A stretch of 40,940 nucleotides of DNA from a virus, in the IMG/VR virus record IMGVR_UViG_3300025853_000214, positions 1 to 40,940 of that record; one strand, written 5' to 3'. The position numbers and the translations under genes are program-made. This document shows, one piece after another, positions 15,040-22,100 of this stretch. The notes under the pieces are model-generated. The model was not told the origin of the DNA. It made no database searches and worked only from the letters and a program-made list of their open reading frames with translations. Each line of letters begins with the position of its first letter. The first letter of the stretch is position 1.

Positions 15040-15137
15040 AATAATTGTGGGTGTACAAGAGCATAAGTCCTGCCGAGGCAGCATGTACTTAATTGAAAAT
15101 CAGACAGTTGCGTCGCTCATTTTCAGCCCTAATTATT
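15040..15137 (+). ncRNA. predicted three-way-junction RNA between rIIA and rIIB
   Basis: Directly after the rIIA stop, the transcript can fold into a closed three-armed structure. The closing stem pairs AATAATT (15040-15046) with AATTATT (15131-15137) and GGG (15049-15051) with CCC (15127-15129). One arm pairs GTACA (15053-15057) with TGTAC (15084-15088) and, inside it, CTGCC (15070-15074) with GGCAG (15077-15081). The other arm pairs GAAAAT (15095-15100) with ATTTTC (15119-15124). It encodes no protein. It does not fit a tRNA, hammerhead or any riboswitch I know. It could be a 3' end element, a processing site, a regulatory RNA or a small RNA. Confidence 0.5.
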
Positions 15138-15167
15138 TGTATAATAGAAAATTTTATAGTATATTTA
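15136..15167 (+). promoter_or_regulatory. Bacteroidota-type promoter for rIIB (TTTG-N20-TATATTTA)
   Basis: TTTG at 15136-15139 and TATATTTA at 15160-15167 lie 20 bases apart, the same spacing as the consensus-like site at 1352-1383; only the last base differs from TAnnTTTG. Transcription would begin about 15172, giving a short AT-rich leader before the rIIB ATG at 15190. The TTTG overlaps the end of the closing stem of the upstream structure. A direct repeat CCCTAATTA occurs at 15127-15135 and 15169-15177. Confidence 0.45.
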
Positions 15168-15189
15168 ACCCTAATTAATTAATTAAATC

Positions 15190-16368
15190 ATGATTACAAT
15201 TAATGTTATTGAGAACCAAATATCTGGTTCGTACGGCGATACGCCGTTTAGTGTCAACTACTCCGAGGACACTTATAGAAAAATGATGGAGTTATCTGAC
15301 AGACAACAGTCTGTTACAACTATGGATGAGTACAATGCACTCATGGAAGAGTTTGCTAAGCTTACCATCCAAGACTACAAAACAACTGTAGAAACTGAAT
15401 GCGAATGGATTCATGTCAATGAAGGTACCGGTGAGTTCTTCTTGAAGCATGAGGGTGTGGTATCTAGTATACCTATGCCAGAAGCTTTGGTTGACCGTAT
15501 CTTTGAATCACTTGATAAAGGTGTAGACTTTAGACCACTTGTAAAGATGTGGATTAGATTCTTACGTAACCCTATTCTTCGTCAAAAGATGAACGACTGT
15601 AACTGTGAGACAGGTGAGAAGTTTACTGAGAAGTTCTTCAACTTTGTTAACTTACAGTATGTTCATCCTAAACTCAAAGAAGAGTTGATAGAAGAGCACG
15701 GATTGAGTGAAGAAGTTGCTGAGCGTAGAGCTACTATGTATCAAATGAAGATTACTAGAGAAGGTTTACTTAATGGCTACAAAGTATCTGAAGAGATTAT
15801 GCATAAGTATGACACAGAAACTGGAGAAATGATAGATCGTTACAAGCGTACATTCAACCCTGATACAGGCGAGATTGAAGAAGGCGGACTGCCTGAGTTT
15901 GTAGAAGATAGATTGTTTCAGCCGGCTATTATGGGTGATAGAGGTGATGCATTTTACTGCGAAGGCCCTAATGGTTATGCTAACCCAGGACACTTTATCA
16001 AAGTTGGTTGTACACACAGATTACCAGATTGGTCTTATGTAAATACAAACGACAATGCATCTTGTGTTAAAGGTTTACACTTCGGTGGTCTTAAGTACAT
16101 TGCATACTACAGCGGTGAGATCCACAACATTTTTGTTGATCCTATGCATGTTGGTGCAGTGCCTGATGACGAGACTGGTGCAATCAGATGTTTACAGTAT
16201 TTTGTACATTCATCTCTGGCTGGTGTAAATGGTAGTATCTATCACAGTTCTACCTATGCAGCTAAGACTGATGCTGAGTGGGAAGAGATGCGCAAAGAAG
16301 CGGTCGCTGATTACTCTGACATTAAAACAGAGATTGATAAAGATATTGCAGAGGTTAATTCTCTGTAA
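15190..16368 (+). CDS. rIIB: rIIB-like protein
   Basis: This is the partner of the rIIA-like protein. The C-terminal third has the block typical of rIIB: KGLHFGGLKYIAYY, a strand with HNIFVDPMHVGAVPDD, then IRCLQYFV, similar in order to T4 rIIB (GLH..., VNP..VVAVP, ...R). The N terminus begins with short beta strands (MITINVIENQISGSYGDTPF) and a helical region of the kind seen in rIIB. The middle has EGPNGYANPGHFIKVG. In T4 the rII proteins act at the membrane and block exclusion by resident prophage; the exact job here is unknown. At 392 residues it is longer than T4 rIIB. A hairpin terminator follows its stop. Confidence 0.85.
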   Translation: MITINVIENQISGSYGDTPFSVNYSEDTYRKMMELSDRQQSVTTMDEYNALMEEFAKLTIQDYKTTVETECEWIHVNEGTGEFFLKHEGVVSSIPMPEALVDRIFESLDKGVDFRPLVKMWIRFLRNPILRQKMNDCNCETGEKFTEKFFNFVNLQYVHPKLKEELIEEHGLSEEVAERRATMYQMKITREGLLNGYKVSEEIMHKYDTETGEMIDRYKRTFNPDTGEIEEGGLPEFVEDRLFQPAIMGDRGDAFYCEGPNGYANPGHFIKVGCTHRLPDWSYVNTNDNASCVKGLHFGGLKYIAYYSGEIHNIFVDPMHVGAVPDDETGAIRCLQYFVHSSLAGVNGSIYHSSTYAAKTDAEWEEMRKEAVADYSDIKTEIDKDIAEVNSL

Positions 16369-16388
16369 TGTTTGTGTATTCATGATTC

Positions 16389-16418
16389 TAGTGGGGGGAC
16401 GAAAGTCCCCTTTCTAGT
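16389..16418 (+). terminator. intrinsic terminator after rIIB
   Basis: GGGGAC (16395-16400) pairs with GTCCCC (16405-16410) around a GAAA tetraloop (16401-16404), and G-T pairs with the following Ts lengthen the stem; CTAG sequences flank both sides. The T tract is short (TTTCT). It separates rIIB from the flap endonuclease gene. A lone TAACTTTA at 16423-16430 resembles a -7 box but has no matching TTTG upstream. Confidence 0.8.
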
Positions 16419-16442
16419 CTCTTAACTTTAAATCCTATTAAC

Positions 16443-17186
16443 ATGAGTAAGATAGTACTTATAGATGCAGATAGCCTACTGTATTTTGAGATGGGTAAAG
16501 ATACCCTAGAAGAGGCAATTGATGGAATAAACCAAAGAATACAACAGATACTTATTGAAACAGAAGCTGAAAGCTATATAGGATATTTAACATTAGGTAA
16601 ATGTTTTAGGTATGATGTCGCTAAGACCGTGCCTTACAAACACAACAGAAAAGGTGGTTTAAAGCCGCCTATATTTTATGCATTACGTGTCTATGTACAG
16701 CAGGCCCACGGGTTTAGAGCTGTAGATGGATATGAAGCAGATGATATGGTTGGTATAGCAAAAGATTATTTTATATCACAAGGTCGTGAAGCTGTTATAT
16801 CTAGTCCCGATAAAGATGTGTTACAACAGATTAGGGGCAGACATTACAACTATCAGAAGGCTGAGTTTGTAGAGACTACTGCTGAAGACGCTAAGAAGTT
16901 TCTTTGGAAGCAGGTTCTAATGGGCGACAGTACTGATGGCATACCAGGCATACCAGGTCTTGGACCTAAGACTGCAGATGCTATCATTGATAACATGCCA
17001 AAGTCAAAGTTAGCTTATCACGAGGTAGTATTGTCTCATTATATGGCTAAGTTTGATTTGCCTGAAGCTGTAGATAGATTTGCAGAAACATTTAAACTTG
17101 TATACATACTTAAAAGTCTAGAAGACTTACATGAGTCTGCATATCTTGATGCGTTTAACCTTCAAACTTTTAACACTGATGAATAA
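16443..17186 (+). CDS. 5'-3' exonuclease / flap endonuclease
   Basis: This is the stand-alone counterpart of the Pol I 5' nuclease domain, like T5 exonuclease or T4 RNase H; it would remove RNA primers and flaps behind the phage polymerase, which lacks this domain. Metal-binding acidic residues appear in the family order: LIDADSLLY (D8, D10), YEADDMVG (E98, D100, D101), SPDKDVL (D123, D125), and GDSTDGIPG (D162, D165). The last leads into the helix-hairpin-helix GIPGLGPKTA that grips DNA. At 247 residues it is a compact member. Its last 8 bases overlap the start of the next gene. Confidence 0.92.
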   Translation: MSKIVLIDADSLLYFEMGKDTLEEAIDGINQRIQQILIETEAESYIGYLTLGKCFRYDVAKTVPYKHNRKGGLKPPIFYALRVYVQQAHGFRAVDGYEADDMVGIAKDYFISQGREAVISSPDKDVLQQIRGRHYNYQKAEFVETTAEDAKKFLWKQVLMGDSTDGIPGIPGLGPKTADAIIDNMPKSKLAYHEVVLSHYMAKFDLPEAVDRFAETFKLVYILKSLEDLHESAYLDAFNLQTFNTDE

Positions 17187-17916
17187 TACAGATAAAAAAC
17201 AAGTTAAGTGGGCCCTAGAAAGCCCACTAGCCTTGTCCCTTGAGGGCGAGCTTAAGTTTAACAATAGTAAAGATGTTATTACTAGTGTTTCTTTTAATAA
17301 TCCAGAACTTACTATTTCTTTAGGCGATACTCAGATGTTTCGCAAGATGCCATTTAAGGTAAACATTATTGAGAAGACATCTTCTACAAAGTGTGAGCTA
17401 AAGGTTGCACCTAGAACAAAGTCTTCTGTGTTTATTATGCCTATGCTTAGTGGTAGTAAAGAGTTATATTTTTATGATTCTTTATTCTTGAACTGTTTTA
17501 TAGGCACTAAAGATCATCCTAACAGTGTTGTTTTATTGTATAGATTTTCTGGTAGCGCTCTGTTCCTTAAGTTTGAGCAGGCTCTTAAGAAGTTTACGAC
17601 GTTTATAGATATGCAAGATCCAAGTCCACATCATGTTATGTTTATCTTTGATATACCTAGTAAGTATAAAGATGATTATAACAGATTTATTCTTGGTAAG
17701 TATTCTCATTTTTCTCCTGAGTTGAAGGATGCTATATTTAAGTTTCACAAAACAGATATGCATTCATCGCTTGGCCAGATACTTTACAAAAGTGAGAAGC
17801 GTCGTTTAAGACTGAGTCAGAATCTTGGTATGGAGATACCTACAGACATGGAATTGTTTGATGTGCCAGATCCTGAAGATGAAATATATAACCCAAAAAT
17901 TTATACAAATGAGTAA
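17179..17916 (+). CDS. hypothetical protein between flap endonuclease and UDG (245 aa)
   Basis: I do not recognise this protein. It starts at ATG 17179, overlapping the flap endonuclease stop by 8 bases; earlier in-frame non-ATG codons would overlap more. The first 150 residues look beta-rich (ITSVSFNNPELTISLGD, VFIMPMLSG, LYFYDSLFL, SVVLLYRFSG). A helical second half contains FIFDIPSKYKDDYNRFILG and a basic stretch KSEKRRLRLSQNLG, then an acidic tail. The basic helix could touch nucleic acid. Its 8-base overlap with the uracil-DNA glycosylase gene indicates joint expression, and a DNA metabolism role is the natural guess. Confidence 0.65.
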   Translation: MNNTDKKQVKWALESPLALSLEGELKFNNSKDVITSVSFNNPELTISLGDTQMFRKMPFKVNIIEKTSSTKCELKVAPRTKSSVFIMPMLSGSKELYFYDSLFLNCFIGTKDHPNSVVLLYRFSGSALFLKFEQALKKFTTFIDMQDPSPHHVMFIFDIPSKYKDDYNRFILGKYSHFSPELKDAIFKFHKTDMHSSLGQILYKSEKRRLRLSQNLGMEIPTDMELFDVPDPEDEIYNPKIYTNE

Positions 17917-18628
17917 AGGAATAGAAAAGCAAGTAGGGGATTGGTATCCCTTGCTTGAACCAATACTAAGTTCAAGTTACTTTAATAGCTTGACTACAAC
18001 AATAAAGAAAGGTAAAGCAGAAGGTAGGATTATATATCCTGATACAAAGCTTACCTTTCGTGCATTTAAACTCTGTCAACTAAAAGATCTTAAGGTAGTT
18101 ATCCTTGGACAAGATCCTTATCATGATGGCAGTGCAACCGGGTTGGCTTTTGCTAACAACGGTGACGGTCCTAGAATTAGTCCTAGCTTGGCTTGGATTA
18201 AGAAAGCTCTAGAACATGATTATGATACACTATGTCTTGACTTTGACTACGATCTTACTAGTTGGGCTGACCAAGGTGTGTTGTTATTGAATACTGCACT
18301 AACTGTAGAGAAGGGTAAAGCCGGATCTCACACGGTGTTGTGGAATACATTTACTAAAGAATTATTAAATTCGTTAACAAATACCAAAGATGATATTATA
18401 TTTGTACTATGGGGCAAGAAAGCCCAAGACTATGCAAAGTTCATTAAAGGAAATAATAAGATTGTCACTGCTCCGCATCCCGCTGCTGATGCTTATACTG
18501 GTGGGTCTGCTGGGTTTCATACTAGTGGTACCTTTCGTGCTATTAATGACTTTCTTAATATTCCTATTAAGTGGAATACACATTGTGGTGAGCCTTTGCC
18601 TCTTGAGCGTAGCGAAGTTCCTTTCTAA
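17909..18628 (+). CDS. ung: uracil-DNA glycosylase (family 1)
   Basis: The protein removes uracil from DNA, starting base excision repair. It carries the family 1 water-activating motif GQDPYH (residues 67-72, D69), the VLLLNTALTVEKG strand, VLWGKKAQ, and the HP motif at H190-P191. Odd point: the usual HPSPLSA, whose Leu intercalates into the DNA, is here HPAADAY followed by TGGSAGF, so the intercalating residue differs. I chose ATG 17909, giving 239 residues, the normal size for UDG; upstream in-frame codons lie deep in the previous gene. UDG is a regular part of crAss-like replication regions. It may guard against dU incorporation or, together with nucleases, attack uracil-containing DNA. 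Confidence 0.92.
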   Translation: MSKGIEKQVGDWYPLLEPILSSSYFNSLTTTIKKGKAEGRIIYPDTKLTFRAFKLCQLKDLKVVILGQDPYHDGSATGLAFANNGDGPRISPSLAWIKKALEHDYDTLCLDFDYDLTSWADQGVLLLNTALTVEKGKAGSHTVLWNTFTKELLNSLTNTKDDIIFVLWGKKAQDYAKFIKGNNKIVTAPHPAADAYTGGSAGFHTSGTFRAINDFLNIPIKWNTHCGEPLPLERSEVPF

Positions 18629-18638
18629 ATTTTAAATT

Positions 18639-19196
18639 ATGAAACAGTTAGCAAGAATTATTAAAGACTGTGGTCACCGTGGAAAGGTGGGCCACATTTA
18701 TGAAGTGATAGAAAAGAATCCAGGAGATGGATTTAGATTAGTAATACCAGGTCAAACTCAATTTACATTTTGGTATCCGGAAGATTGTATAGAAGAGGTT
18801 GAGCTTGGGGCGTGCACTGTGCCGTCCTTTGATGTAGGTAAGTGGACAGAAAGTATAAAAGCTTTAGAAGAAACTACTACTGGTCTAGATTTAGAGGATA
18901 TAAAGAAAAAATCTACTTGGAAAGTCCCTGAGAATGCAGATTTTGCATGGCACTTGGACAAAGTTACTGAATCTATCACGGATTTATTAAAGGAAAAGAA
19001 CGCTGCGTATGGAAACACGGCGCTCAATCCTCTTGGTATCTTTAGCAAGCTTGGTGCAGCTGAAGCTATCAAGGCTAGGATAGATGACAAGTTAGCCCGC
19101 ATATCTAACAAGGGTCTTAACGATGATACAGAAGATACAGCTAGAGATCTAGTTGGTTATCTTTTGTTATTGTTAATGGCTATCGATAGGGATTAA
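18639..19196 (+). CDS. MazG/DUF1599-like nucleotide-metabolism protein
   Basis: The C-terminal part (about residues 107-185) reads as a compact helical domain with ITDLLKEKNAAYGNTALNP, FSKLGAAEAIKARIDDKLAR and TARDLVGYLLLLLMAIDRD. The pattern of a Tyr-Gly after a helix, an E-x2-K/R-x-R-x2-D-K-x2-R helix and a D-x2-GY-helix is that of the DUF1599/MazG-like group, linked to nucleotide pyrophosphatase or modification roles. The N-terminal 100 residues (HIYEVIEKNPGDGFRLVIPG) look like a small SH3-like barrel and are not part of that domain. It is the last plus-strand gene, overlapping the last minus-strand gene by 17 bp. Substrate is not known. Confidence 0.65.
   Translation: MKQLARIIKDCGHRGKVGHIYEVIEKNPGDGFRLVIPGQTQFTFWYPEDCIEEVELGACTVPSFDVGKWTESIKALEETTTGLDLEDIKKKSTWKVPENADFAWHLDKVTESITDLLKEKNAAYGNTALNPLGIFSKLGAAEAIKARIDDKLARISNKGLNDDTEDTARDLVGYLLLLLMAIDRD
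19173..19196. repeat. interrupted palindrome at the convergent gene junction
   Basis: TTAAT-GG-CTATCGATAG-GG-ATTAA is a palindrome except for two GG/GG mismatches; its core CTATCGATAG (19180-19189) is a perfect 10-bp palindrome. It contains both stop codons: TAA of the plus-strand gene (19194-19196) and TAG of the minus-strand gene (19180-19182). It may serve as a weak two-way terminator or a protein site where the two transcription halves meet. No better terminator is seen here. Confidence 0.5.
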
Positions 19197-22100
19197 CCTT
19201 GTTTTGTTCGTACACTTCTAGTATACGTGACATCTGCTTATAACCAGGGAAGAATGGCAACGAGTAATATCCCCATGGGGTCTTATCTCTGTTGTCTTCT
19301 CTTTGGGTTATAGCATCTACTACCTCATCCCATGTATTGTTTGTAGCTTTTAATGCATCTATTACTACACCTGTCATTGGTACAGGAGTTCTGATAAAGC
19401 TTACCATTTCATTTGGATTACTTAAGAATCCAAGTTCCATTGCTGTTCTTGATAGCGATGCATACATTTTTCTTGTAGCCCAAGTTTTAGTATATAGTCT
19501 TTCATCGTCGTCTCCTTTCATACCAAGGGCCATCAGTGATAGTGCTAGTAATAATACCATTCGTAGTTCTGCAGCTGCTGCTCTGATCTGTCCCTGTCGC
19601 ATTGAGAAGTACTCATTGAAAGACATCTTTTGTATGTTTGGATTATCAGGATTGTCTTGTATGTATTGTTTGAATAGTTTTTCTGCTACCTCTTTGTTAG
19701 CTTTCATTTTATATCCTAAACCAAAAGTAGTTGCTTCAGCTGATAGTTTTAGTGCTGTAGCCAGAGTTCCTTTTATTTTACCAAAGAAGTTCTCTTCTAT
19801 TTGCCACGCTTCACCTGCTACTACACTGTAACGACCTTGTTCGTATACATCTGCTACAGGGTTGTATCTAAATGTACCTAGCCTTTCTCTAACTAGACGT
19901 GGCATCCAGTTTTTAAACTGCATAACAACATTACCAGTTAGAGTTGTGTTAACTACATTAATATCTTCATCAGACATCTGCCCTTTTACAGATCCTCCAA
20001 CGTATCTTGCTATGCCTCTGAATTTATTCATGCCTTCTTCAGACATTCCTTCTATTTTTAGACCATCTTCATTTATAGTTGTTAACTCAAAGATAGACTT
20101 GCTTCCTTCTGGTAGCAGTTCTAATCTTTTAGGCATGCCGTCTTCGTTTACGCCATAGTTCTGGGACATAGCTATCAAGATATTGTTATCAATCATCTCA
20201 TCCGCCTTACGATATGGGTAGTAAAGTTTATCCATAGTAGCAGTCTTTACTAGTTTACTAGCAGATAAGTTGTTTGCTACACGCATAGTAAAGTCATCTT
20301 GCCAAGGTTGGAAGAAGTTTACTAGTCCTAAGTATTTATCTTTTTGTTTGTAGAATAGACGATGTGTTTCCGCCATCTGCTTGTTTGTATAGTGTAATCC
20401 TTTAGCTCCCTCCATATATGCAGAAGCTTTGGCTGCTAAGTATGCAGCTGAACCCGGTATGAATGCAAGGCCTAATACTTTAGCAGAGAAGTATTGTTTA
20501 GCTCCTAGTATTACTTTGTTCTTACTATAACCTCCCCAGTCTGCATCTTTTGTTTGGATACGCTGTCCGTATAGATAGAAGTTTACATACAGTTGTTCAA
20601 ATGTTTCTAGCGTATCTCTAGAATTCATTTTTTCTGCTAGTTTACCTGTCTTGTCTAAGAATGCGTTGCCGGTTGCATCACGTAGTGCAGCTGGATTATC
20701 AATTAAGAAACTTTGTAGTGCTAGTATGTGCGCTTCAATCTCTGACTTGTGTGCATAGTTGTGTACGGATTTACCCATCAAGTATAATGCGCGTCCTAAA
20801 TCTTTTGTTTTTAAACTATTATCTACCTCACCATTAGCATTTCTAACTGGAGCCATGTACAGTGCAGGTATAGTTGCAATAGGTAAACCAGTAATCTCAT
20901 CTAACATTCCGCCTTTGAAGTTATCATCTTCACGGATCTTCAATCCTTCTAGTAGTGTGTCAGAACTTAAGTCGTAGTTACCTGCAGCAATAGAATCAAT
21001 TATATCTTGATGTATGTTTGCTATGAAGTTACCTTTAATACCTAGGCCTGACATCTCTGCAAACTTTCTATTTGTTTTTTGATAGAAGTCAAAGAATTCT
21101 TTTAATGGCTTTCTATCATTTAAGTACTTGTATTTATCAGAATAGTACAGCGCTTCTTTTTCAGGCTTAATCTCTAAGTGATACCAAGCTTTTGGACTTG
21201 TCCATGCTGAATCTCTACTGAGGTCATGTGTGTTTAACCAGGCCTGCTTCATTGCTTCACGCTTCTTTCCACGAACATTATTTGGATCAGGTACCTTCTC
21301 ATACTTACCTGTCTTCTCATTATACTCTTCGTAGTCTGCAAACATTTCATCTATTCTTGCAAACTCTCTTTCTTTCCACTTATCAAACTTCTCTTGGTAA
21401 CCCTCTTTCTTTTGGAATGTTTCTTTTGCCCATGCCACATCTTTGTTTTTTGCGGCATCACGAACTCTTTCATAGTACTCAGGCGTATATTTACCAACCA
21501 GGCTGCCAGTGTTCTCATCTATCATTAGTCTGTAAGCATCCATCAGTGACATGCCATTGTCTTTGGCCCACTGTTCTACGCCGCCCTGATATTTTTTTAT
21601 TTCTTTTTCTAATTCATTCTGTGCACGACGTGTTCTTTGCTGTGCCTTGTCTATGTATCCCCAAGCTGTTTGGAATACAGGATGGTCAAACTCTGACGCA
21701 GTGGCAAATGTCTTAGTTAAGAAGCTAAACTCTTTTACTAATCTAGTTGGATCTCCTACACCAAACTCTTGTCCCATACCAACAACTCTATCAGCCAGCT
21801 CAGCCTTTAAGTCTTCGTGTGTTCTTTGTATAACACCACTAGCTCTATCAAATCTTTGTACTAATTTATTATATGCAGCCTCATCAGACTGTTGTAAATC
21901 TTTGAAGAAGTCTCTTGAATATTTAGACATACCTGTATATAAACCAAACTTATCTATCAGGTCTACCAGTTCGTCCATTTCTATGTAGTCCGCATTTTCT
22001 GCGCCGTCTGGCAAGAACTTATCTTTTACTCCTATTCTTTTTTCTAAAGATCTAACCTGTCTTGCAACTTCAGTAAGAACAGTATCTAATCCTCCATTCA

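Noticed and set aside
15040-15137. tRNA, hammerhead ribozyme or known riboswitch in the rIIA-rIIB gap
   Set aside because: There is no T-loop sequence or proper anticodon arm for a tRNA, no CUGAUGA core for a hammerhead, and no known aptamer motif that I can recall; kept only as an unassigned structure.
16423-16430. TAACTTTA as a -7 box before the flap endonuclease gene
   Set aside because: No TTTG or TTG is found at the needed distance upstream; the region is inside the terminator stem.
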